This document shows, piece by piece, positions 15,750 through 24,440 of a stretch of DNA of 64,000 nt; positions within the stretch are counted from its first letter, which is position 1, and every line of letters starts with the position of its first letter. The notes beneath the pieces were generated by a model. It searched no databases. It saw nothing but the letters and a program-made list of their open reading frames with translations, and was not told the DNA's origin. Source of the stretch: an uncultured Selenomonadales bacterium (lineage in GTDB: Bacteria; Bacillota; Negativicutes; Selenomonadales; Selenomonadaceae); assembly GCA_937910665.1 (NCBI GenBank), contig CALEPR010000036.1:1-64000 (forward strand), in the 5' to 3' direction. Both the position numbers and the translations under genes were made by a program.

Positions 15750-17924
15750 ATGTCGATGGTTGTCAAAAATAATTTAGAAGCCGTGAGAACCTTAAATGTG
15801 TTGAACCAAAATTCTTCACTCCTGCAACAAAGTTTGGAAAGAGTTTCGCGCGGACAAAAAATAAATTCTGCCAAAGATGATGCTTCGGCTTATGCGATCT
15901 CAGAAAAAATGCGCGAACAGATCCGAACTTTGACTCAAGGAAATCAAAATGTTCAGAATGGCAGTTCGTTGTTGAAAATTGCTGAGGCTGGAGTCAGTAA
16001 TATTGTCGAGGAACTCAGAAACTTGAAAGAACTTGCAATCAATGCGGCGAACGACACAAATACAGATCGAGATCGCGCAACTATTCAAAAAGAATTTACT
16101 CAAAAAGTTGAGAACATTAACGACATCGCCACTACCACAAATTATAACAAAATAACTTTGTTGGACGGCACTTGGAGCAGAAAAATTATCGATGGTTTCA
16201 CTACTCCCGAAGTTCCTGCACCGAATTACACCTCGCAGAAAAAAAATGTTTCCGAACCAACAGGCACGCCGACAATAATCAATAACAATGTTTACAACAT
16301 TACCGCCGACGGTGTCTATGATCTGGTAACTGGCGCAGGAGCTGTTACCATTTCCGCGGGGGTACGAAATGTAAAATTTACTCAATCAGGCGAAGGGACT
16401 CTTGCCGGCGTGAGTATCACAGGATCTTCCGACGGTAACGCAAACATTTGGATTGATAGTTTGAATATAAGTAACAATGCAAACAATGTTTTCAAGTTTC
16501 AAGGCAGCGGTAATGTTTTGACAGTTAAAGGCACAAATACTTTGACTGAAAGCAGTTCGACAATGGCGGCAATAAATGTCGGTGGCGGTTTGAATGTTCA
16601 AGGCGACGGAACTCACTCCTTGACGGTGAAAACTACAAGCGGTTACGGAGCGGCTATCGGTTCAAATCAAGGAGAAAATTCCACAGGCTACATAAATCTT
16701 TACAACTTGACTTTAAGCGATGCTTATGCCCACAACGGAGCAGTTATTGGCGCAGGTGGAAGTGGTGGCTCGGTCGGAAAAATTACGATAGAAAATTCCA
16801 CAATCGACGCTAAAGGACATTTCAACGCCATAATCGGCTCAGGAAACAAAAACTCTACATGCGGAGATGTTTGGATTGTAAATTCTTCACTCACGGCAGG
16901 AAAAGTTGATGGTGACGTTGGACTTGTCGATACAGGAATCGGCTCAGGTTACAGTGGATCTGTTTGCGGGGACATTTACATTTTGGATTCAACTGTCGAA
17001 GTTCATAACCAACTTAGTGCAGTCATTGGTGCGGGCGATGCAGCTAAGTGTGGAGATATTTTTGTTTCAGCTTCTACAGTCAAAGGTCAAAGCGATGTCG
17101 GTGCGTGTATCGGTTCTGGACAAGGCGGATCAACTACAGGAGATATAACTATCACAAACGCATCAGCAATTTCGCACAAGTCATCTGACGGCGCGGTTAT
17201 CGGTTCAGGTGCAACCGGCAAGGTGGGAAAAATTACTGTGACAAAAACTTCGATTGATTTAATGGACGCATCAGCAGCTTACACTGATGAAACCCATAAA
17301 TATGCCGGAATTGGTCGTGGCAAAAATGGCGACGCAGGAAGTACAGAAGTTGATCTTCTGGAAATTCCGCTCTATAGATCGAATCCCTTGAAAATTCACG
17401 GCGGTACAAAAGCTAATCAAGCTACAGGATTCTGCATTGAGGATATGCACACAAAATCACTCGGTACAGGCGATTTAATTGATTATGACGGCACGTTTAT
17501 CAAAGAAAGTGACAAAGAAAGATATATTGCACTCGGACTGAGTAGTGAATCAACTTATCAAACAGATTTGCAAGCGCAATGGCTGGCAACTGTCACCGCT
17601 GCAGAAAATAAAACTTTGGACAAAATCGACGTAAAAACAAAACAAAATGCAAATGTCGCTATAAGAGTTCTGGACGGTGCGATTGATTATGCACTGGACG
17701 AGGCGACCAACTTGGGAGCAGCACTTCAGCGACTTGACTATACCTACAGCAATATTGCAACGATGAGCGAAAATATTCAGTCATCAGAAAGTACAATTCG
17801 CGATTCCGATATGGCGAAAGAAATGATAACTTACACAAAGAATGGTCTTCTTTTGCAAACGGCACAGTCAATGCTTGCTCAGGCAAATCAAAATTCTTCT
17901 GCAGTTTTAAGTTTGTTGCAATAA
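15750..17924 (+). CDS. Flagellin with a large beta-helix-like central insertion (724 aa)
   Basis: Filament protein exported by the flagellar type III apparatus. Residues 1-145 are a normal D0/D1 start (SLERVSRGQKINSAKDDASA) and the last ~95 a normal end (RDSDMAKEMITYTKNGLL). Flagellins usually have 270-500 residues. Here about 360 extra residues (~165-527) are inserted; from ~297 on they consist of seven or eight units of about 25-35 residues built as AxIGSGxxxxxxGDIxIxxSxI, the pattern of a parallel beta-helix seen in surface adhesins. Several Cys occur in the units (CGD). After it the standard PLKIHGGTKANQ D1 segment resumes. ATG 15750 has GGAAGGAG 9 bases upstream. No other flagellar gene is near. 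Ends at a terminator. Confidence 0.9.
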   Translation: MSMVVKNNLEAVRTLNVLNQNSSLLQQSLERVSRGQKINSAKDDASAYAISEKMREQIRTLTQGNQNVQNGSSLLKIAEAGVSNIVEELRNLKELAINAANDTNTDRDRATIQKEFTQKVENINDIATTTNYNKITLLDGTWSRKIIDGFTTPEVPAPNYTSQKKNVSEPTGTPTIINNNVYNITADGVYDLVTGAGAVTISAGVRNVKFTQSGEGTLAGVSITGSSDGNANIWIDSLNISNNANNVFKFQGSGNVLTVKGTNTLTESSSTMAAINVGGGLNVQGDGTHSLTVKTTSGYGAAIGSNQGENSTGYINLYNLTLSDAYAHNGAVIGAGGSGGSVGKITIENSTIDAKGHFNAIIGSGNKNSTCGDVWIVNSSLTAGKVDGDVGLVDTGIGSGYSGSVCGDIYILDSTVEVHNQLSAVIGAGDAAKCGDIFVSASTVKGQSDVGACIGSGQGGSTTGDITITNASAISHKSSDGAVIGSGATGKVGKITVTKTSIDLMDASAAYTDETHKYAGIGRGKNGDAGSTEVDLLEIPLYRSNPLKIHGGTKANQATGFCIEDMHTKSLGTGDLIDYDGTFIKESDKERYIALGLSSESTYQTDLQAQWLATVTAAENKTLDKIDVKTKQNANVAIRVLDGAIDYALDEATNLGAALQRLDYTYSNIATMSENIQSSESTIRDSDMAKEMITYTKNGLLLQTAQSMLAQANQNSSAVLSLLQ

Positions 17925-17989
17925 AAAAATTTTCGATAATCTTGTTGCAAGAAAAATTAACAAGTAGAAAATAAATTTTTACAAATAAA

Positions 17990-18030
17990 AAAAATCTCGG
18001 TGCGGATTTCGTGTCGAGATAATTTTTTTA
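17990..18030. terminator. Terminator between flagellin and ispG
   Basis: ATCTCG (17994-17999) pairs with CGAGAT (18015-18020) with A8 before and T7 after. Lies between convergent genes and can serve both. Confidence 0.75.
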
Positions 18031-18077
18031 TTCAGTTGCAAAAGTTTTTTTTCTGCAAAATTTTTCTGCAAAATTTT

Positions 18078-19145
18078 TTAGTCTGCCGAGTTCAAAATTA
18101 AATCAATTTCCTTGAAAAGTTCTGCGACAAGTTCGGACTCGGGAACTTTGCGAATAATTTCTCCTTTGCGAAAAATAATTCCTTCGCCGCTCGCTCCCGC
18201 AATTCCAACGTCTGCGGTTCTCGCTTCGCCCGGTCCATTGACGACGCAACCCATGACGGCGACTGTAATATTTTTTTTGACGGCAGAAAGTTTTTCCTCG
18301 ACCTGCGCGGCGATTTTCGGCAAATCAATTCCGGTTCGTCCACAAGTAGGACAAGCAATTAAAGTCGCGCCGTAATCTTTCAAGCCGAGAGATTTCAAAA
18401 TTTCATTCGCAACTTTGACTTCGACGACAGGATCGCCTGTCAAAGAAACTCTGATCGTGTCGCCAATTCCCTCTGCCAAAAGCGCACCAATTCCAACGGC
18501 GGATTTTATAACGCCTGTATTTTGAGTTCCCGCCTCCGTAATTCCTAAATGCAGAGGATAATTTACTTTTTCGGAAATCAATCTGTAAGCCGCCAAAGTC
18601 AAAGGAACGTCGTGCGCCTTGAGTGAAATTTTTATGTCGAAAAAATTTTCTTCCTCCAAAATTTTTATATGCTCCAGAGCGGACTCGACAAGAGCCTCTG
18701 CAGTTGCTCCTCCATATTTCTGCAAAAGTTTTCTGCTCAAAGAACCTGCGTTCACACCGATGCGGATCGGAATATTTTTTTCCTTCGCCGCCGCGACGAC
18801 TTCGCGAACATGAGCCGCACCGCCAATATTTCCCGGGTTCAATCTCAATGCTGCCACGCCCTGAGAAATTGCCTCAAGCGCAAGTTTGTAATCGAAATGT
18901 ATGTCGGCGATTATTGGAACTTCGACTGCAGAAATTATTTCAGACAAATTTTTTGCCGCAGCCATATTCGGAACAGCCAAACGAACAATATCGCAACCTG
19001 CGTCCTGAAGTTTAAAAATTTGTTCGACAGTAGATTTTGTGTCGGTCGTCTTGGTGTTCGTCATGGATTGGACGCTGACAGGTGCGCCGCCGCCAATTTT
19101 TATTTTGCCGACCTGAATTTGTTTTGTAATTTTTCTTTCAAACAT
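18078..19145 (-). CDS. ispG: 4-hydroxy-3-methylbut-2-enyl diphosphate synthase (355 aa)
   Basis: Penultimate step of the MEP isoprenoid pathway: reductive ring opening of MEcPP to HMBPP, using a 4Fe-4S cluster. VSVQSMTNTKTTD opens the TIM barrel, and CPTCGRTGIDL with GCVVNGPGEA supplies the cluster Cys residues and the C-terminal domain. The short bacterial form, full length. ATG 19145 (MFERKITKQIQ) has GGGGT about 6 bases upstream; the earlier TTG is not needed. It follows der on the same strand, separated by a tandem repeat array that runs almost to its start codon. Confidence 0.95.
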   Translation of the reverse strand: MFERKITKQIQVGKIKIGGGAPVSVQSMTNTKTTDTKSTVEQIFKLQDAGCDIVRLAVPNMAAAKNLSEIISAVEVPIIADIHFDYKLALEAISQGVAALRLNPGNIGGAAHVREVVAAAKEKNIPIRIGVNAGSLSRKLLQKYGGATAEALVESALEHIKILEEENFFDIKISLKAHDVPLTLAAYRLISEKVNYPLHLGITEAGTQNTGVIKSAVGIGALLAEGIGDTIRVSLTGDPVVEVKVANEILKSLGLKDYGATLIACPTCGRTGIDLPKIAAQVEEKLSAVKKNITVAVMGCVVNGPGEARTADVGIAGASGEGIIFRKGEIIRKVPESELVAELFKEIDLILNSAD

Positions 19146-19157
19146 TTTTCTACCCCG

Positions 19158-19327
19158 CAAAAAAATTTTACTTCAAAAAAAATTTTACTTCCAAAAAATT
19201 TTACTTCCGAAAAAATTTTACTTCAAAAAAATTTCACTTCAAAAAAATTTCACTTCAAAAAAATTTTTACTTCCAAAAAAATTTCACTTCCAAAAAAATT
19301 TCACTTCCAAAAAATTTTTACTTCCCC
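19158..19327. repeat. Tandem repeat of about 16-18 bases, ten copies, between der and ispG
   Basis: Unit AAAAAAATTT(C/T)ACTTC repeated ten times with small changes in the A and T runs. Read on the transcribed minus strand each unit is GAAGTGAAATTTTTTT, a purine-rich ribosome-site-like word followed by a T-rich spacer, ending 13 bases before the ispG ATG. Such an array can slip and change copy number, and so could vary ispG translation. Confidence 0.9.
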
Positions 19328-19338
19328 AAAAAAAATTT

Positions 19339-20661
19339 TTATTCTTCTTCCGCTCGTTTTCGGATTACAAATTTCAGCGGCGTACCCTCGAAGCCGTAAC
19401 TTTCGCGGAGTCGATTTTCTATAAATCTTAAATAGGAAAAGTGAACCAGTTCAGGATTGTTCACAAACAAAATAAATCTCGGCGGACAAATGTCGGCTTG
19501 CGTCATAAATAAAATTTTCAACTGCTTGCCTTTTTTGCTCGGCGGAGGATTGACTGCGATCGCGTCCTGCAAAAGTTCATTAAGCGCGGAAGTTTGAATC
19601 CTCATCGACTGCTGCTCTGCGACAAATTTTACAAGTTCTGTCACGCGATTAACTCTCTGCCCTGTCAATGCACTTGCGTAGAGAACAGGCGCATATTGCA
19701 GGAAACCAATTTCTTTTCTGAGTTCGTCCGTGAATCTGTTTGTAGACCTGTCATGTTTGTCGGGAAAAATATCCCACTTGTTGACGACGATAACGCAACC
19801 TTTTCCGGAGTCGTGAGCATAGCCCGCAATTTTTTTATCCTGCTCGGTAATTCCTGCAGGAGCGTCAATCAACATCAAAACAACGTCGGCGCGATCAATC
19901 GCTCGCAAACTTCTGATAATGCTGTAGCGTTCCACAGCGTCCTCAATTTTTGATTTTCGGCGCATACCTGCAGTGTCGATCAAAGTAAATTTTGTTCCGT
20001 CCGAAAAAAAATGTGTGTCGATTGCGTCGCGCGTCGTGCCGGGAATGTCGCTGACAATTACTCGCTCCTCGCCGAGCAATTTATTTACCAGCGAAGATTT
20101 TCCAACATTTGGGCGACCGATGACAGCAATTTTTATTTCGTCTTCGTCGGAAACTTCCTCCACAACTTTCGGGAAACTTTCAACAACTGCGTCGAGCAAA
20201 TCTCCCAAGTTCAAAGCATTGCTCGCGGAAATGCCAACAACATTTTCAAAACCTAAACTGTAAAATTCATAAACATTCATTTCAAGTTCAAGTGTGTCAA
20301 TTTTATTCGCGGCGACAATCACAGGCTTTGTCGTGCGACGCAAAATTTCCGCAATTTCTTCATCCGCAGGAGTAATTCCAGTTCTGCCGTCCACCAAAAA
20401 AATTATCGCGTCCGCTTCTTCAATGGCAATCTCAGCTTGAATTTTTATTCCGTTCAGAATTTTATCTTCCGTTTCAAATTCAATTCCGCCTGTATCGATC
20501 AAAGTAAAATCATTGTTCAACCAATTTGCGTCCATGTAAATTCTGTCACGCGTCACGCCGGGCATATCGTCCACAATGGAAATTTTTTTCTTGGCAATCT
20601 GATTGAACAGCGTGGACTTTCCGACATTTGGTCGTCCGACTATTGCAACAATATTTTTCAA
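19339..20661 (-). CDS. der: Ribosome-associated GTPase Der (440 aa)
   Basis: Tandem G-domain GTPase needed for 50S ribosome assembly. Two P-loops (AIVGRPNVGKSTLFNQ at the start and AVIGRPNVGKSSLVNK about residue 180), two DTGG/DTAG switch motifs (LIDTGGIEFE, LIDTAGMRRK), NKID and NKWD base-recognition motifs, then a KH-like C-terminal domain. Length fits the family. The start is TTG 20661 after GGAAGGAAG; the open frame extends further upstream through two tRNA genes and is not coding there. It lies directly after a terminator that closes the tRNA pair. Confidence 0.95.
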   Translation of the reverse strand: MKNIVAIVGRPNVGKSTLFNQIAKKKISIVDDMPGVTRDRIYMDANWLNNDFTLIDTGGIEFETEDKILNGIKIQAEIAIEEADAIIFLVDGRTGITPADEEIAEILRRTTKPVIVAANKIDTLELEMNVYEFYSLGFENVVGISASNALNLGDLLDAVVESFPKVVEEVSDEDEIKIAVIGRPNVGKSSLVNKLLGEERVIVSDIPGTTRDAIDTHFFSDGTKFTLIDTAGMRRKSKIEDAVERYSIIRSLRAIDRADVVLMLIDAPAGITEQDKKIAGYAHDSGKGCVIVVNKWDIFPDKHDRSTNRFTDELRKEIGFLQYAPVLYASALTGQRVNRVTELVKFVAEQQSMRIQTSALNELLQDAIAVNPPPSKKGKQLKILFMTQADICPPRFILFVNNPELVHFSYLRFIENRLRESYGFEGTPLKFVIRKRAEEE

Positions 20662-20677
20662 AAAAAATCTTCCTTCC

Positions 20678-20722
20678 AAAAAATTCCCTGCCCGATCCCA
20701 AGAATCGACTGCAGGGAATTTA
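20678..20722 (-). terminator. Terminator after the tRNA-Val pair
   Basis: ATTCCCTGC (20683-20691) pairs with GCAGGGAAT (20711-20719), with a second inner GAT/ATC pairing, and on the minus strand it is followed by a run of T. It lies between the tRNA genes and the der ribosome site. Confidence 0.7.
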
Positions 20723-20759
20723 TTTTTCATTAGATTAACAAAAAAAATTTTCAAAATTA

Positions 20760-20835
20760 TGGTGCTCACTGAGAGACTCGAACCCCCGACCTCCTCCATG
20801 TGACGGAGATGCTCTACCAACTGAGCTAAGTGAGC
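20760..20835 (-). tRNA. tRNA-Val (anticodon CAC)
   Basis: 76 bases with CCA encoded. Acceptor GCTCACT/AGTGAGC pairs fully; D arm GCTC...GAGC; anticodon stem TCTCC/GGAGG with loop GTCACAT giving CAC; T loop TTCGAGT. Reads GUG valine codons. Second of two tRNA-Val genes in tandem. Confidence 0.93.
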
Positions 20836-20847
20836 AAATAAAAAAAA

Positions 20848-20924
20848 TGGTGGGGCTGACAGAACTCGAATCTGTGACCTCCTCGATGTCAACGAGGCAC
20901 TCTAACCAACTGAGCTACAACCCC
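20848..20924 (-). tRNA. tRNA-Val (anticodon GAC)
   Basis: 77 bases with CCA encoded. Acceptor GGGGTTG/CAGCCCC (one G-T pair); D arm GCTC...GAGT; anticodon stem CCTCG/CGAGG with loop TTGACAT giving GAC; T loop TTCGAGT. Reads GUC/GUU valine codons. Twelve bases separate it from the CAC gene, so the two are likely co-transcribed. Confidence 0.94.
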
Positions 20925-21088
20925 ATGTCCTTGAGACAAGGGCAATTATAACCGCCGACAATCTAACTGTCAAGAAAAAATTTTTTCAGCTCGCCGACGC
21001 TAAAAACTTTTTCAAAATTTCTTCAAAAACTTTTTTCAAAAATTTTTTCAAACAAAATTTAGAACTTGTGAATACATTTTTTTATAAA

Positions 21089-22393
21089 TTATTGGACAGC
21101 CATCGCCGCTGCAATAGCCGCTCCAAGTCCGCTCCCTCCGTTGTCAAGAATTGTATCAACTTTCTCTGCATCTTTGCCGAGAAGTTCGCCGAGAGCTTCT
21201 TTAATGTTTTCTTGAACAAGCGGCATCTTTTCATAAACTGATCCGTCAACTGCAACGTGCTGAGGAACAATTTCGCCATCTCCTGCGCGTTGCCAAATAA
21301 TTCCAACGTAAGAGGCAGTGACAAGACGTGCGGAGCGAATTACAATCGCGGAGGCAAGTTCGCGAATTTTTTTCAAGTCATCGACTTCCAATTTGTGACC
21401 GACTTTACTTTCAATGACTTCAGAAACTTTTTCGAGATTTTCCGAAATGTCGGAAATAATCATCGACATATCGACTGCAGTCAATCCGTCGTAATGTTTT
21501 CCTTCTTCGTCCAGGAGTTCGGCGATAGCCATTCCAAAAAGTTCGCACATATATCTTCCCGAAACCATTTTTTCAAAACGCTGTTCGCCCGGTTTTTCAG
21601 ATTTTAAATCGAAGGCAGTATCAAATCTGTTCGGCGTGAGTTTCATGAAGTTGCCGCACTCAAGATTTAAAATCATTCCGCCATTGCCAACGCCTTTCGG
21701 ATCATGAATACTCGGTTCAAGATAGCAGGTATTGTGACCTGTCGCATAAATTGATCCGACATAAATGTCAGAATTTTTGTAAGCGGCAGAGAGCAAAACC
21801 GCAACTGTATCATTTATCACAGCAACAGGTTCGACGTTGTTAATTCCGCGACGCTTCAAGGCAGCAGTCAATAAATCGTTGACAACTTCTCCTTCGACTC
21901 CTGAAGTTGCAAATTCTTTCGTCCAGATAATCAATTTTGCATTGTTGAGATCGTCTTGGCTGGAAGGAAATGAAAAGGTGTGTCCAAGATAAAATTTTGT
22001 TTCATGATCGCCTTCAATAGTATCGTCAATAAGTTTTGCCAAGAAGTCAAACATTTGTTCAGCAGTTGAACCTTTGCCGACATAATCATATTCGCCGGCA
22101 ACGATCAGCGGTTCGGCGACGTGGCGAATAATTTTGCTGTGACCTTCGCCTTCAAGACGATAGCGAATGACGCGGACATTTGTGCCGCCGAAATCCAATG
22201 CAAGAAATTCTCCGGTTTCTTTGCCTGTCGGCAGACCGACATAAGATTTTAACATACGCATGGAAGAACTTGAAACATCTTTCAATCCAAGTTGCAAATC
22301 TTTTCTGAAGTTTGATGCGACCTCGCGGATCATTTCGGTTGTTGCGCTGAACTCGCCCATGATGTCCTTAAATTTCATTTCGTCAAATGCCAT
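21089..22393 (-). CDS. Hexokinase of the eukaryotic type (434 aa)
   Basis: Phosphorylates glucose or another hexose with ATP. The motifs are those of the two-domain eukaryotic hexokinase family, not of ROK or bacterial GlcK: FLALDFGGTNVRVIRY (phosphate 1, residues 63-78), LGHTFSFPSSQ (sugar loop, ~136-146), AVINDTVAVLLSAAY with the likely catalytic Asp195, VGSIYATGHNTCYLE (phosphate 2), and VAVDGSVYEKMP near the C-terminus. About 430-450 residues is one normal hexokinase unit. Single gene between the tRNA pair and gatC (divergent). ATG 22393 has GAAGGGAG upstream. Transfer from a eukaryote or a rare bacterial lineage is possible but not shown by base composition, which matches its neighbours. 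Confidence 0.9.
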   Translation of the reverse strand: MAFDEMKFKDIMGEFSATTEMIREVASNFRKDLQLGLKDVSSSSMRMLKSYVGLPTGKETGEFLALDFGGTNVRVIRYRLEGEGHSKIIRHVAEPLIVAGEYDYVGKGSTAEQMFDFLAKLIDDTIEGDHETKFYLGHTFSFPSSQDDLNNAKLIIWTKEFATSGVEGEVVNDLLTAALKRRGINNVEPVAVINDTVAVLLSAAYKNSDIYVGSIYATGHNTCYLEPSIHDPKGVGNGGMILNLECGNFMKLTPNRFDTAFDLKSEKPGEQRFEKMVSGRYMCELFGMAIAELLDEEGKHYDGLTAVDMSMIISDISENLEKVSEVIESKVGHKLEVDDLKKIRELASAIVIRSARLVTASYVGIIWQRAGDGEIVPQHVAVDGSVYEKMPLVQENIKEALGELLGKDAEKVDTILDNGGSGLGAAIAAAMAVQ

Positions 22394-22468
22394 AAAAAAA
22401 CTTCTCCCTTCATGAACAAAAAAATTTTCTGAATTATATCACGCACATAACAAAGTTAAAAGTTTTTT

Positions 22469-22497
22469 TTGTTAGACAAAGTTCAATGTGATATAAT
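22469..22497 (+). promoter_or_regulatory. Putative sigma-A promoter of gatC-gatA
   Basis: TTGTTA (22469-22474), 17-base spacer, TATAAT (22492-22497) in the extended form TGTGATATAAT. The start codon of gatC is 27 bases further on, with AAAGGAGG between. Confidence 0.6.
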
Positions 22498-22523
22498 CAT
22501 TTGCAAAAGGAGGAAAAATTTTT

Positions 22524-22814
22524 ATGAAAGTTACTGAAAAAGATATTAAAACTGTTGCAAGTTTGTCGCGGCTTAGGATTGGCGAAAATGAATCTGTCGA
22601 AGTCAGGGAACAGCTCGACAAATTTTTGACTTACGTTGAAAATCTGCAATCGATTGACACAGAAAATATTGAGCCGACGACTTACGCTTTGCCGATGCAA
22701 AATGTTTTCCGCGCAGACGAAGTTAAACCTTCGCTTGACAGAGATCTTGCAATTTCAAATGCGCCGCTCGCCGAGGACGGCTATTTTAAAGTTCCAAGAG
22801 TTTTGGAAGAATAA
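22524..22814 (+). CDS. gatC: Asp/Glu-tRNA amidotransferase subunit C (96 aa)
   Basis: Small subunit that stabilises GatA and GatB in tRNA-dependent glutamine/asparagine formation. The helix VKTVASLSRLRIGENE-type start and the tail LRVFRADEVKPS...NAPLAEDGYFKVPRVLEE are characteristic (here NVFRADEVKPSLDRD and YFKVPRVLEE). Normal length. AAAGGAGG precedes the ATG. gatA follows after 27 bases. Confidence 0.95.
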   Translation: MKVTEKDIKTVASLSRLRIGENESVEVREQLDKFLTYVENLQSIDTENIEPTTYALPMQNVFRADEVKPSLDRDLAISNAPLAEDGYFKVPRVLEE

Positions 22815-22841
22815 AAATTTTTTTTTAAGGAGCGAATAGTT

Positions 22842-24296
22842 TTGGATTTTTACAGAAAAACTGCCCACGAACTTCATGAACTTTTGCAGTCGAAAGAAAT
22901 TTCTGCGGCAGAGTTGACTGAAAATATTTTTGCGCGAATTGAGGAAAAAGAATCTGGAATTGGCGCGTACTTGGAAATTACAAAAGCGCAGGCTGAAAAA
23001 ACTGCAAAGGCGGTTGATGAAAAAATTTCTCGCGGCGAAAAAATTTCCGCGCTTGAAGGTATTCCCTGCGCGATTAAAGATAATATCTGCACTAAAGGAA
23101 TAAAGACAACTTGTGCGTCGAAAATTCTTGAAAATTTTGTCCCGCCGTACGATGCAACTGTTGTCACGAAGTTGAAAAAACAAAATCCTGTCTTGGTTGG
23201 AAAAGTTAATCTCGATGAATTTGCGATGGGCGGCTCAACAGAAAATTCCGCTTACAAAGTTACAAAAAATCCTTACGACCTTGAGAGAGTTCCCGGCGGA
23301 AGTTCGGGAGGAAGTGCGGCGGCAGTCGCGGCGGGCGAGGCAATTTTTGCGCTTGGTTCGGATACAGGCGGCTCGATTCGTCAGCCTGCAAGTTTTTGCG
23401 GTGTAGTTGGATTGAAACCTACTTACGGCAGAGTTTCGCGTTATGGTCTTGTCGCTTACGCCTCCTCGCTCGACCAAATTGGTCCTTTGACACGCGACGT
23501 GACAGACTGCGCGACAGTTTTAAATGCAATAGCCGGTCACGACGAAATGGATTCTACTTCGACGGCGGCGAAAGTTCCCGACTTCACGAAATCTTTAGTC
23601 GCGGATGTAAAAAATTTAAAAATTGGTCTGCCGAAAGAATATTTTGTCAAAGGGATCGACAGCGACGTTGAAAAAGCTGTAAAAGATGCGGCGAAAATTT
23701 TTGAAAATCTCGGCGCGGAAATTTCTGAAATAAGTTTGCCGCACACCGAGTTTGCAATTTCAACTTACTACCTAATTGCTCCGGCAGAAGCGGCTACAAA
23801 TCTTGAACGCTATGACGGCGTGAGTTACGGCGCGAGAGTGGACGGAGCGGACGTTGTCGAGATGATGACCAACACGCGAACAGAAAAATTTGGCGAGGAA
23901 GTCAAGCGCAGAATTTTAATTGGCAACTACGCTTTGAGTGCGGGATATTATGACGCTTATTATTTGAAGGCGTTGAAAGTTCGCACGCTTATTCAGAAAG
24001 ATTTTACCGACGCATTTAAAAATGTCGATGTAATTCTTGCGCCGACTGCTCCGACTGCCGCTTTTAAAATTGGCGAAATGATTTCCGATCCGCTGAAAAT
24101 GTATCTGCAAGATGTTTGCACTGTTCCTCTGAACTTGGCAGGCTTGCCGGGAATTTCTGTTCCTTGCGGTTTCACTAAAAATAATTTGCCAATCGGTTTT
24201 CAGTTAATCGGAAAAGCTCTGGACGAAGAAACAATTTTAAAGGCGGCATTCTCCTACGAACAAAGTCAAAATTTCGGCGGACAAGTCGCGAAGTAA
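22842..24296 (+). CDS. gatA: Asp/Glu-tRNA amidotransferase subunit A (484 aa)
   Basis: Amidase-signature subunit that releases ammonia from glutamine for mischarged Glu-tRNAGln/Asp-tRNAAsn. The Ser-cisSer-Lys triad is visible: Lys in [11 protein letters not shown], and serines in [15 protein letters not shown] and [13 protein letters not shown]. Full length. The start is TTG 22842 after AAGGAGCG. gatB normally follows gatA in this operon but is absent here; a decarboxylase gene comes next after a repeat array, so gatB must lie elsewhere. Confidence 0.95.
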   Translation: MDFYRKTAHELHELLQSKEISAAELTENIFARIEEKESGIGAYLEITKAQAEKTAKAVDEKISRGEKISALEGIPCAIKDNICTKGIKTTCASKILENFVPPYDATVVTKLKKQNPVLVGKVNLDEFAMGGSTENSAYKVTKNPYDLERVPGGSSGGSAAAVAAGEAIFALGSDTGGSIRQPASFCGVVGLKPTYGRVSRYGLVAYASSLDQIGPLTRDVTDCATVLNAIAGHDEMDSTSTAAKVPDFTKSLVADVKNLKIGLPKEYFVKGIDSDVEKAVKDAAKIFENLGAEISEISLPHTEFAISTYYLIAPAEAATNLERYDGVSYGARVDGADVVEMMTNTRTEKFGEEVKRRILIGNYALSAGYYDAYYLKALKVRTLIQKDFTDAFKNVDVILAPTAPTAAFKIGEMISDPLKMYLQDVCTVPLNLAGLPGISVPCGFTKNNLPIGFQLIGKALDEETILKAAFSYEQSQNFGGQVAK

Positions 24297-24300
24297 AATT

Positions 24301-24440
24301 TCCGGACAAAATTTTTTCTGAAGAGATAAACTTTTGGACAAAAAATTTTCTGAAGAGATAAACTTTTTGGGAAAAAATTTTTTGAAGAGATAAACTTTCG
24401 GGAGAAAAAAATTTTTTGAAGGTATAAAATTTTGGACAAA
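24301..24440. repeat. Tandem repeat of a translation start region, four copies
   Basis: Unit of about 32 bases, (GGACAAAA)ATTTTTTCTGAAGAGATAAACTTTT, repeated four times with small changes. The last copy holds the real ribosome site (GAAGG), the TTG start and the first codons (TTGGACAAAAAA) of the decarboxylase gene. Earlier copies repeat GAAGAGAT-N-TTGGAC, so they are pseudo start sites. Tandem duplication of the initiation region is the simplest reading. Confidence 0.8.

Noticed and set aside
15900..16616. Minus-strand open frames inside the flagellin gene
   Set aside because: They are shadows of the plus-strand gene, without ribosome sites or family resemblance.
19145..19345. CRISPR array at the ispG repeat
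   Set aside because: Units follow each other directly without unique spacers and are only ~17 bases long.
20661..20892. N-terminal extension of Der
   Set aside because: The extended frame runs through two tRNA genes and a terminator; the TTG at 20,661 has a clear ribosome site and the standard N-terminus.
24301..24440. CRISPR or phage attachment repeats before the decarboxylase
   Set aside because: There are no spacers, and the units reproduce a translation start region.
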